DNA of 64,000 bases, taken from Lachnospira sp. UBA3212. GTDB taxonomy: Bacteria; Bacillota; Clostridia; Lachnospirales; Lachnospiraceae. Positions 9,521-16,726 of the stretch are shown in pieces. The stretch spans positions 62,001 to 126,000 of the forward strand of contig DEWK01000019.1 of the NCBI GenBank assembly GCA_002363615.1, read 5' to 3'. The notes beneath the pieces are model-generated. The model searched no databases and was not told the DNA's origin. It saw only the letters and a list, made by a program, of their open reading frames with translations. Each line of letters begins with the position of its first letter. The stretch's first letter is position 1. The position numbers and the translations under genes are program-made.

Positions 9521-11926
9521 ATGTTTCGTAAATTTAGTGCAATCCTATTGGTGTTAGTTCTGGTGTTTACCATGGCGCCAGCTAAGGGAGTTTCAGCTTC
9601 AGAGGATGACACATCAAAAACCGAAGAAGTTTCTTCGGGGAATGCTAAGTTAACAGCGGTCTTTGAATTTATAGATGATAATAACCGAGATGGAATAAGG
9701 CCAAGTGAGATTACCGTAAATCTTTTGGAATTGGCAGCAGATGGAACTTCTACTGTTGTAAGGACAGAAACAACTACGGACCTTACCGGGATTAGTTTTG
9801 ATCACATTCCCTATGAAGATGATTCAGGGAACAAAATCAACTATGGATTGTCGGTGAAAGAAATCAAAGGTTATAGTTGTATCATTAGTAAAGTTGAATC
9901 CGTGGAAGAAGAGACCGGCCAAAAAGGACAGGAAGAGGGAAGTACGGCATCTACAGAGGAAGAACTTTTGAGTGCCGGAGAGTATAAGATTGAATTTACC
10001 CATGAATCAGAAAAGACCAGTCTTACGATTCGTAAACTTTGGGAAGATGATAACAATATGGATCAGATTCGTCCAGACACCTATTCCTTTAGGGTCTATG
10101 CCAATGATAAGATCATTGCAACCAGGCAGGTAAAGTCGGATGTTTTATCCACCGTGTTAGAGGATTTATATGTTTATGAGAATGGTCAAAAGATTAACTA
10201 CAAGGTAGAGGAAACCGATACGGATTCTCACTATTCCGTGTCCTATGCCGTAGATAGCACCAATCCTTATATCTTAATTATTATTAATGAGCAGTTATCC
10301 AATTATATTGTGGAAGACGGAGTCTTAACCGGTTTCCGCCTGCCTGCGGATAACACCACCCGTACTGTCCTGGTTATTCCGGGAAATGTAAAGGAAATTG
10401 CCAATGAGGTATTTAAGGACTTTACCAATGTTACCACGGTCACCTTTGCCAGCAACAGCAAGTTAACCAATATTGATGATGGGGTATTTCAGGGATGTAC
10501 TTCCCTAACCTCCATTACCTTTCCAGATACCTTAACAGATCTGGGAGAAAATTGTTTTAGGGATTGTAAAAAATTAAAGTCTTTAGAATTACCAAACACT
10601 TTAACCTACATTGGCAAATACGCTTTTCACGGTATGACCAAACTTAGCTCTCTTACCATTCCTAAGAATGTAGAGACGGCGGCTACCATTTTTGGTTCTA
10701 ATACCACCTTAAAAAAGATTACCTTTTCTTCCGGAATCACGAAGATTCCAAACTATATTTGCAAAAATTGCAAGTCTCTCAATAAAATAACCATTAACGG
10801 AGATAGTTTAAAGAAAATCGGTAAATATGCTTTCTATAATTGTAATTCGATTACAAGTTTTACCGTACCAAGTAATACAAACATCCAAAAGGGAGCATTT
10901 TCATCTTGTGATGCCCTAACCAAATTAACCATTCGCAAGACGACAACTTCTATTGGGGAGGATATTGTAAAGGGAAGTCCTAACGTGGTGATTTATGGTT
11001 GGAATAATACGACAGCAAAAAAATATGCCAGAGTAAACAAGATTCCATTCCAGTATACCTCTTCGGAATTAAAACGAATCGCTGCCTCTAAGGCAATTTA
11101 CGATAAGTTTGTTTCAAAAACCAGCACCAAGGCAAAGTACAGTTCTGACCTGCAAAATCTTTCCGGGTACGTTCCTCAGGGAATGACCACTACGAAAAAA
11201 TATCTGGTGGTTAGTGCCTACCACGCCAATGGAACAAAGAAATCCATTCTGATGATTTACAATAAGAAGACTGGAGCTTATATTAAGAAAGTAGTTCTTC
11301 CTTATAAGGATCACGTTGGTTCCCTGGTAACCATTGATAATATGGTGGTTGTTGGCTTTAATAACCTGGACTATCAGAGAGATTACATCGGTGTTATTAA
11401 GGAGTCTCAGATCACGAAAACCAAGAAGAATAAGAAGGTAAAGTTAGATCAGCTCCTTCATCTGAAGTATGGAAATGCCAATTTCGCAGCTTATGATGGA
11501 ACCTATTATTATTGCGGAAATTCTACCAATGAGTCTTATGGCACGATGTACATCTATCGGGCGAAGGTGAAGAAACATAAGCTAAGCTTTACCTACAAGT
11601 ACTATGCCAGCGTACCAAAGAATGTGCAGGGTCTGGTTGTAACCAAGTCAGGGAAGAAACGTAACTTTTATTTCTCTACTTCCTATGGCCTGTTAAATGA
11701 TTCTGTCTTAATAAAGGTAAAGAAGAAAAAATTAGAAAAGGGAATGAATCTTACTTCAGGAAGTCAGGTATTGCTTCCTTCTATGCTAGAGGCAATTGTA
11801 AGGGGTTCAGGCAGTAAGTATTACTTCCTGTTTGAGTCGGGATCAAAAAAATATTGTGGTGATATTGACAATTGCTGCGAGAATGTAATAAAGAGAATTT
11901 GTTACGCAAAACTGTCTTCTTTATAG
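9521..11926 (+). CDS. Secreted Cna-B / BspA-type leucine-rich-repeat surface protein
   Basis: 801 residues with a clear signal peptide (basic MFRK, hydrophobic 7-19, likely cut after GVSA at residue 26). Residues ~44-155 and ~165-250 are two Cna-B/pilin-like modules with the xDDNNxDxIRP signature (FIDDNNRDGIRP, WEDDNNMDQIRP). Residues ~260-515 are BspA-type LRR_5 repeats (alternating ...IGKYAFxxC... and ...ITIP... units). Residues ~520-801 are a lysine- and tyrosine-rich beta region that I do not recognise, possibly propeller-like. There is no LPXTG sorting signal or C-terminal membrane helix, so retention, if any, would be non-covalent. It starts 29 bases after the phosphotransferase operon with no terminator between. 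A role in surface adhesion is inference. Confidence 0.85.
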   Translation: MFRKFSAILLVLVLVFTMAPAKGVSASEDDTSKTEEVSSGNAKLTAVFEFIDDNNRDGIRPSEITVNLLELAADGTSTVVRTETTTDLTGISFDHIPYEDDSGNKINYGLSVKEIKGYSCIISKVESVEEETGQKGQEEGSTASTEEELLSAGEYKIEFTHESEKTSLTIRKLWEDDNNMDQIRPDTYSFRVYANDKIIATRQVKSDVLSTVLEDLYVYENGQKINYKVEETDTDSHYSVSYAVDSTNPYILIIINEQLSNYIVEDGVLTGFRLPADNTTRTVLVIPGNVKEIANEVFKDFTNVTTVTFASNSKLTNIDDGVFQGCTSLTSITFPDTLTDLGENCFRDCKKLKSLELPNTLTYIGKYAFHGMTKLSSLTIPKNVETAATIFGSNTTLKKITFSSGITKIPNYICKNCKSLNKITINGDSLKKIGKYAFYNCNSITSFTVPSNTNIQKGAFSSCDALTKLTIRKTTTSIGEDIVKGSPNVVIYGWNNTTAKKYARVNKIPFQYTSSELKRIAASKAIYDKFVSKTSTKAKYSSDLQNLSGYVPQGMTTTKKYLVVSAYHANGTKKSILMIYNKKTGAYIKKVVLPYKDHVGSLVTIDNMVVVGFNNLDYQRDYIGVIKESQITKTKKNKKVKLDQLLHLKYGNANFAAYDGTYYYCGNSTNESYGTMYIYRAKVKKHKLSFTYKYYASVPKNVQGLVVTKSGKKRNFYFSTSYGLLNDSVLIKVKKKKLEKGMNLTSGSQVLLPSMLEAIVRGSGSKYYFLFESGSKKYCGDIDNCCENVIKRICYAKLSSL

Positions 11927-11988
11927 AAGCGCTTCAAAAAAGTGCGTGAAATCGAAGGGTTTCATGTCGATGGGCTTTGGCTTAAGTC

Positions 11989-12017
11989 TTGACATTCTAA
12001 GGGAAAGCAAGTATAAT
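11989..12017 (+). promoter_or_regulatory. Sigma-A promoter of the que operon
   Basis: Consensus TTGACA (11989-11994), a 17-base spacer and TATAAT (12012-12017). Transcription would begin near 12024, about 27 bases before the preQ1 aptamer. I see no convincing terminator for the upstream surface-protein gene between 11927 and 11988. Confidence 0.9.
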
Positions 12018-12050
12018 CCATTCCAATAAGAATAGAATCATCGAAAGATG

Positions 12051-12088
12051 CGTTGTTCGAGATCCATCCAACGAAAAAAAACTAGGGC
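12051..12088 (+). promoter_or_regulatory. preQ1-I riboswitch aptamer
   Basis: CGTTG pairs with CAACG around a loop beginning TTC and ending in CC, followed by the A-rich tail and ACTA (GAAAAAAAACTAGG) that docks into the stem as an H-type pseudoknot. This matches the class I preQ1 aptamer layout (P1 stem, UUC..CC loop, AAAAAACUA tail). It lies directly upstream of the preQ1 synthesis operon and before an intrinsic terminator, so it should switch transcription off when preQ1 is abundant. Confidence 0.9.
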
Positions 12089-12112
12089 TTAAGGAATTAG
12101 ACTGAATTTGTT

Positions 12113-12140
12113 AGGACGATCGTAGGATCGTCCTATTTTA
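12113..12140 (+). terminator. Intrinsic terminator, expression platform of the preQ1 riboswitch
   Basis: Perfect 9-bp stem AGGACGATC / GATCGTCCT with loop GTAG, then ATTTTATT. It lies between aptamer and queC, 24 bases before the queC start, so it is an attenuator rather than the end of a gene. Confidence 0.85.
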
Positions 12141-12163
12141 TTGACCAGAAAGAGAGGAAGGGA

Positions 12164-12862
12164 ATGGCAAAGAAGGCAATTGTATTATCAAGTGGTGGCG
12201 TGGATTCCACCACCTGTGTTGCATTAGCGGTAAAAGAATTAGGGGCAGAAAATGTATCTACGGTTTCGATTTTTTATGGACAAAAACATAAGAAAGAAAT
12301 TGAGTGTGCAAGAAAAATCGCAGATTATTATGGATTAAAACACTATGAATATGATTTATCAAAAATTATGCAGTATTCAGACTGCTCGTTACTTGAGGGG
12401 TCTAGCCAGAAAATCTCCCACGAATCCTATGCCAAACAGGTGACAGAAAGTAAAAATGGAATGGTATCTACCTATGTGCCCTTTCGAAATGGTTTGATGC
12501 TATCTTGTGCAGCGGCCCTTGCCCAGTCCCTTTACCTTGAGGATGATTGTGAAATTTATTTAGGGGCCCATGCAGATGATGCCGCAGGGAATGCCTATGC
12601 GGATTGTTCCATAGACTTTGTAAATACCATGGGGCAGGCAATTTCCATAGGAACCTATGGAAAGGTAAAATTAGTTGCACCATTTGCAGGGAATAATAAG
12701 GCAGAGGTGGTAAAAAAAGGGTTAGAGTTAGGTGTTCCCTATGAGCTAACCTGGTCTTGCTATGAAGGTGGAGAAAAGCCTTGCTGTTCCTGTGGAACTT
12801 GTTTGGATCGGATTCTTGCTTTTGAGGCGAATGGAACCACGGATCCTTTGTTGTTACAGTAA
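12164..12862 (+). CDS. queC: 7-cyano-7-deazaguanine synthase
   Basis: ATP-dependent ligase that converts 7-carboxy-7-deazaguanine and ammonia into preQ0. The 232-residue protein has the PP-loop SGGVDS at 10-15 and a C-terminal zinc-binding cysteine cluster (CCSCGTC, with another Cys just before). Length is normal. It is first in the five-gene operon, preceded by GAGAGGAAGGG as RBS. Confidence 0.96.
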   Translation: MAKKAIVLSSGGVDSTTCVALAVKELGAENVSTVSIFYGQKHKKEIECARKIADYYGLKHYEYDLSKIMQYSDCSLLEGSSQKISHESYAKQVTESKNGMVSTYVPFRNGLMLSCAAALAQSLYLEDDCEIYLGAHADDAAGNAYADCSIDFVNTMGQAISIGTYGKVKLVAPFAGNNKAEVVKKGLELGVPYELTWSCYEGGEKPCCSCGTCLDRILAFEANGTTDPLLLQ

Positions 12863-12874
12863 TGGGAGGTTACT

Positions 12875-13213
12875 ATGTATAAGATCAAAAAACGTTTGGA
12901 AATCAGTGCGGCTCACAAATTAAGCTTAGATTATGAGAGCAAGTGTCAGAATTTACATGGACACAATTGGGTGATTGAAATTTATATGAAAAGTCAGACC
13001 TTAGATCAAAACGGAATGGTTTATGACTTTTCATTGATTAATAAGAAAATAAAAAAGGCCCTGGACCATCAATATTTAAATGATGTGCTACCTATGAATC
13101 CAACCGCAGAAAACATTGCCTTTTGGATTGCAGACCAGTTGGGAGAAAAGTGCTATAAGGTAACGGTACAGGAAAGTGAAGGAAATATTGCCGCTTATGA
13201 GCGAGAGGAATAA
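12875..13213 (+). CDS. queD: 6-carboxytetrahydropterin synthase
   Basis: Converts 7,8-dihydroneopterin triphosphate, the FolE product, to 6-carboxy-5,6,7,8-tetrahydropterin. The 112-residue protein shows the zinc-ligand histidines in SAAHKL (His near residue 14) and LHGHNW, and the catalytic Cys before QNLHGH. Start ATG 12875 follows GGGAGG. The C-terminus overlaps the start of queE by 17 bases. Confidence 0.95.
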   Translation: MYKIKKRLEISAAHKLSLDYESKCQNLHGHNWVIEIYMKSQTLDQNGMVYDFSLINKKIKKALDHQYLNDVLPMNPTAENIAFWIADQLGEKCYKVTVQESEGNIAAYEREE

Positions 13214-13877
13214 AGAAATAAAAGTAAGGGTAAATGAAATCTTTTTTAGTATTGATGGTGAGGGAAGAACCACGGGAGGTCTGGCAATTTTTATCCGACT
13301 AAGTGGTTGTAACCTAAGATGCAGTTATTGTGATACGGAATATGCCCTTTCCATGAAGGCCGGAAAGGAGATGACCATTGAGGAAATCCTTTTGGAAATA
13401 AAAAAATATTCCACCAGACATGTTACCCTGACAGGAGGAGAACCACTTCTTCAGGCACATAGTTTGGATCTGGTAAAGGCCCTTGTAGGAGCAGGTTATT
13501 TACTTAATATTGAAACCAATGGGGCCGTGGATATTCGTCCGGCTCAACGAGAGGGAGTTATGATTACCTTAGACTACAAATGTCCGGCCAGTGGAATGGA
13601 AGGAAAGATGTTACCAGAGAATTTTAAGGCCTTAAGAGAGGAGGATCTTGTAAAATTTGTTTGTGAGACATCCGATCTTCCTAGGGTAAAGGAAGTAGTG
13701 AAGGAATATCAATTTTCCTCCTATGTATATTTTAGTCCGGTCTTTGGAAAGATTCGTCCGGAAGAATTGGTGGAATTTTTAAAAGAATTGGCAGCAGAAG
13801 GAATAGATACGGAAAAGTTTCGTGTGGGGCTTCAGATTCACAAGGTGATTTGGGATCCGAATCTTCGCGGAGTATAA
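13197..13877 (+). CDS. queE: 7-carboxy-7-deazaguanine synthase, radical SAM
   Basis: Radical SAM ring-contraction enzyme making 7-carboxy-7-deazaguanine. The 226-residue protein has the CxxxCxxC cluster motif CNLRCSYC, preceded by IDGEGRTTGG and followed by TGGEPLLQ, both typical of QueE. ATG 13197 inside the queD reading frame is preferred over a GTG at 13176; GAAGGAAA at 13178-13185 would be a somewhat distant RBS. The overlap with queD suggests coupled translation. Confidence 0.94.
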   Translation: MSERNKEIKVRVNEIFFSIDGEGRTTGGLAIFIRLSGCNLRCSYCDTEYALSMKAGKEMTIEEILLEIKKYSTRHVTLTGGEPLLQAHSLDLVKALVGAGYLLNIETNGAVDIRPAQREGVMITLDYKCPASGMEGKMLPENFKALREEDLVKFVCETSDLPRVKEVVKEYQFSSYVYFSPVFGKIRPEELVEFLKELAAEGIDTEKFRVGLQIHKVIWDPNLRGV

Positions 13878-13891
13878 GGAAGGAAGTAAGA

Positions 13892-14479
13892 ATGACTGAG
13901 AAAAAAATGGATCAGGAAAAAATAAAACATGCGGTTCGTGAACTTTTAGAAGCCATTGGGGAAGACCCTACGAGAGAGGGACTGCTTGAGACGCCAGATC
14001 GGGTGGCCAGAATGTGTGAGGAGATTTTTGCGGGAATTCAGTATAGCAATGAAGAGATTGCAAAAATGTATGGAAAGACCTTTCAGGCAAATCCGGAACA
14101 GCATGATTTGGTAGTGGAAAAAGACATCGATGTATTTTCCTATTGCGAACATCATTTGGCTTTAATGTATGATATGAAAGTTGCGGTAGCCTATCTTCCA
14201 TATGGAAAGGTACTTGGACTTTCTAAGATTGCAAGAATTGCTGACCTGGCGGCTAAGCGTTTACAGTTACAGGAGAAGCTTGGAAGTGATATTGCAGAAA
14301 TCATTTCTTTAGCCACCGGTTCCCCGGACGTGGCCGTTGTCATTGAGGGTTGCCATTCCTGCATGACCGCAAGAGGGATTAAAAAACCGGGGGCAAAGAC
14401 CCTTACCACAACCCTTCGTGGCAAGTTCCAGTCAGACCCTAATACCTATCAGCTGTTTAAGGATGCCCTTCGTGGATAA
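13892..14479 (+). CDS. folE: GTP cyclohydrolase I
   Basis: Forms 7,8-dihydroneopterin triphosphate from GTP, the first step toward preQ1 (and folate). The 195-residue protein has the zinc and catalytic residues of the type I enzyme in SYCEHH and GCHSCMTARG, and an FLRGxFxxD-like end (TLRGKFQSD). ATG 13892 follows GGAAG; the longer in-frame opening from 13850 lies inside queE. Placement between queE and queF under a preQ1 riboswitch dedicates this copy to queuosine. Confidence 0.95.
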   Translation: MTEKKMDQEKIKHAVRELLEAIGEDPTREGLLETPDRVARMCEEIFAGIQYSNEEIAKMYGKTFQANPEQHDLVVEKDIDVFSYCEHHLALMYDMKVAVAYLPYGKVLGLSKIARIADLAAKRLQLQEKLGSDIAEIISLATGSPDVAVVIEGCHSCMTARGIKKPGAKTLTTTLRGKFQSDPNTYQLFKDALRG

Positions 14480-14496
14480 TCCGGAAAGGAAATAGA

Positions 14497-14967
14497 ATGA
14501 GCAGATCAGAAAAAGAATTAGAGGGAGTAACCCTGTTAGGAAATCAGGGAACCAGGTATGTATATGATTACGATCCAAAGCTATTAGAGCGTTTTCCAAA
14601 CAAGCACTCTGAAAATGATTATATGGTTACTTTAAATTGTCCGGAATTTACCTCACTTTGTCCCAAAACAGGACAGCCGGACTTTGCAGAAATCAAGATT
14701 AATTACATTCCGGATGGTTACTTGGTAGAATCAAAATCCTTAAAGTTATATTTGTTTAGTTTCCGAAACCATGGGGACTTTCATGAGGATTGCTGTAATA
14801 TTATCATGAAGGATTTAAAGAAATTAATGGAACCGAAATACATAGAAGTGAAAGGAATCTTCACCCCAAGGGGAGGAATTGCCATATACCCATTTGCCAA
14901 TTATGGCAAGAAAGGAACCTTCTATGAGGAATATGCAAAAAAGAGACTGTTTGATAGTCTTGCATAA
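14497..14967 (+). CDS. queF: NADPH-dependent preQ0 reductase (YkvM type)
   Basis: Reduces the nitrile of preQ0 to preQ1, the last step before tRNA insertion. The 156-residue unimodular protein shows the thioimide-forming Cys in SLCPKTGQPD, the substrate Glu in ESKS, and the acid Asp in GDFHEDC. Last gene of the operon; a strong terminator follows immediately. tgt, queA and queG/H are not in the window. Confidence 0.96.
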   Translation: MSRSEKELEGVTLLGNQGTRYVYDYDPKLLERFPNKHSENDYMVTLNCPEFTSLCPKTGQPDFAEIKINYIPDGYLVESKSLKLYLFSFRNHGDFHEDCCNIIMKDLKKLMEPKYIEVKGIFTPRGGIAIYPFANYGKKGTFYEEYAKKRLFDSLA

Positions 14968-15004
14968 AAAAATATGACTGGCATAACCAGTCATATTTTT
15001 TTAT
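14966..15004. terminator. Bidirectional terminator between queF and the GH43 gene
   Basis: ATATGACTGG / CCAGTCATAT stem with a short CATAA loop, flanked by A-tract on the left and T-tract on the right, so it can end both the plus-strand que operon and the minus-strand GH43 gene. Confidence 0.88.
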
Positions 15005-15011
15005 AAAATTA

Positions 15012-16556
15012 TTAGCAATCAGCATCGACGGATTGATCTAAGTATTCAAGATTTCTAAAATCAACAAACCCACCTAATTCTTTGGTGGCGTAGTTAAAGA
15101 TTCCAATTCGATAACCGACAAATACATCTAAGGTATAAAGCATATGGAGAGCTTGTCCAAGGATCTCATAGTTATGACCATCCAGACTGTAATAGAAGGT
15201 GGCAAGATCATCTTCTTTGCCATCACCGAAGTTAAAGTCTACCATAAAGAAGATAGAGCTAGGATCAAATCCTTCTTTTTCTGAAAGAGCAAGACAAGCT
15301 TCCTCATACTGGCTTCCATCTTCCTTCTTCTTGCATAAAGAAAGGTAGTAAGCGCCGTCTTCTTTTTTTACACCAATGGTTCCAAAGAAACTCATAAATG
15401 CAGCAAGACCTGCATAATCTCCGTCCTTCATCATAGAAACATCTGCTTCAATCGTGAAGTTAGAGTATGGGGTATTGGTGCGTTCGGTTAAGGTATTTCT
15501 TGCGGTCATAAATCCCTGGGCAAGCTGGGCGGTGGTTAAACGAAGGTAACCTGGACGCTTGGTAAATGACCATGCCTCTGGAATTGGGTTATGATTCCAC
15601 TCAAACTGTAAAGGAAGTTCATCACTGTCATGGTTGAAGGAATCACTGATAATAATGGGCTCTGCTTTGAACTCTTCAAATGGTAGCTCAAAGGTCTTTG
15701 GAACCTTTCCATGAATTCCAAGGACTGGCCAATTGTCCTCCCAGACGACCGGAAGTACATAAGGGATACGCCCCACGGCTCCGTGATCCTGGAAGAGTAC
15801 GGAGTACCAACTTCCATCCTTGGCTTCTACCAAAGAACCCTGGGCTACACCACGGTTTAAATAGCCACAATCATCATCCATAAGAATCTTCTTCTCGTAA
15901 GGACCGGTAAGGGTCTTGCTGCGGTAGCTAACCTCACGGCGACGGCCGTGACCCTTGCCTTCTTTTGGCCATTCAATAAAGTTTAAATAGATATAACCAT
16001 CTTTCACGTATGCTCTACATCCTTCACAAGGAAGTCCCATGTCTTCAAAGTCAGTATCAAAGAGTGGCTGTCTAAGGCCGCCTTCCTTTACACCGCTTAA
16101 ATCATCCTTTAATTCTACAATGGAAATATGACCGGTTCCATAAACCAGATAAGAGTGTCCTTCAAAGAAGAGGAAGCTCATATCGTGGAATACTTCGTCG
16201 ATTTCGTAGTGGTTCCAGTTACGGTTTTCAATCTGATCCGTATAGTAGATATAGGTCTTTTTCTGGTCATGGCAAACAAAGCAAGCATAGAAAAGTCCGT
16301 CTTTGTATGCTAAGGAAGTAGCCCACTGTCCTACCCCATAAGCATTCTTTCCATTCTTTAATTCGTAAAAGTCATTGTCAGCAATCTTATCAAAGAGATA
16401 GGTGGCAATTTCCCAATGAGCCAAATCCTTGGAACGAAGAAGGACTGCTCCTGGCATAAAGAACATGGTAGTGGATACCATGTAAAAGGTATCATCCACA
16501 CGGATGACGTCTACATCAGGTACGTCTGCCGGAATCACCGGATTTTGTAAAATCAT
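15012..16556 (-). CDS. GH43 family glycoside hydrolase (beta-xylosidase-like)
   Basis: 514 residues, no signal peptide, so probably intracellular. The N-terminal five-blade propeller domain carries the GH43 acids: PDVDVI (base Asp14), HDMSFLF (Asp pKa modulator) and CEGCRAYVKDG (acid Glu). From ~330 to the end is a concanavalin-like beta-sandwich resembling the GH43 C-terminal (GH43_C2/DUF1349) domain. This matches xylosidase/arabinofuranosidase-type GH43 enzymes; the exact substrate is uncertain. ATG at 16556 with GGAAAGGG upstream is chosen; the frame is open 117 bases further 5' but that stretch holds control signals. Confidence 0.88.
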   Translation of the reverse strand: MILQNPVIPADVPDVDVIRVDDTFYMVSTTMFFMPGAVLLRSKDLAHWEIATYLFDKIADNDFYELKNGKNAYGVGQWATSLAYKDGLFYACFVCHDQKKTYIYYTDQIENRNWNHYEIDEVFHDMSFLFFEGHSYLVYGTGHISIVELKDDLSGVKEGGLRQPLFDTDFEDMGLPCEGCRAYVKDGYIYLNFIEWPKEGKGHGRRREVSYRSKTLTGPYEKKILMDDDCGYLNRGVAQGSLVEAKDGSWYSVLFQDHGAVGRIPYVLPVVWEDNWPVLGIHGKVPKTFELPFEEFKAEPIIISDSFNHDSDELPLQFEWNHNPIPEAWSFTKRPGYLRLTTAQLAQGFMTARNTLTERTNTPYSNFTIEADVSMMKDGDYAGLAAFMSFFGTIGVKKEDGAYYLSLCKKKEDGSQYEEACLALSEKEGFDPSSIFFMVDFNFGDGKEDDLATFYYSLDGHNYEILGQALHMLYTLDVFVGYRIGIFNYATKELGGFVDFRNLEYLDQSVDADC

Positions 16557-16654
16557 AATACACCCTTTCCTCTGTCCTGCAAAAAACCCGCAGTCAGATA
16601 TAAAATAATCTTTATTATACCATGGGGGATGGCTTAAAGCAAAGCAAAAATCCC

Positions 16655-16683
16655 TAGACGGATAAATATTCAAGTGCTATAAT
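16655..16683 (+). promoter_or_regulatory. Probable promoter of the LtaS-like gene
   Basis: TAGACG, 17 bases, TATAAT (16678-16683), about 44 bases before the start codon. The -10 is perfect, the -35 matches 4 of 6. Confidence 0.6.
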
Positions 16684-16726
16684 ATAGAACAATTGGGTTG
16701 AAAAGACAATAGAAAGGATCTAATTC

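Noticed and set aside
9521..11926. LPXTG sorting signal in the Cna-B/LRR protein
   Set aside because: The C-terminus has neither the motif nor a hydrophobic helix with a positive tail.
11927..11976. GAAGCGCTTC palindrome and nearby short repeats as terminator of the surface-protein gene
   Set aside because: The palindrome has no loop and no T-tract behind it; no stable hairpin with a U-run could be drawn.
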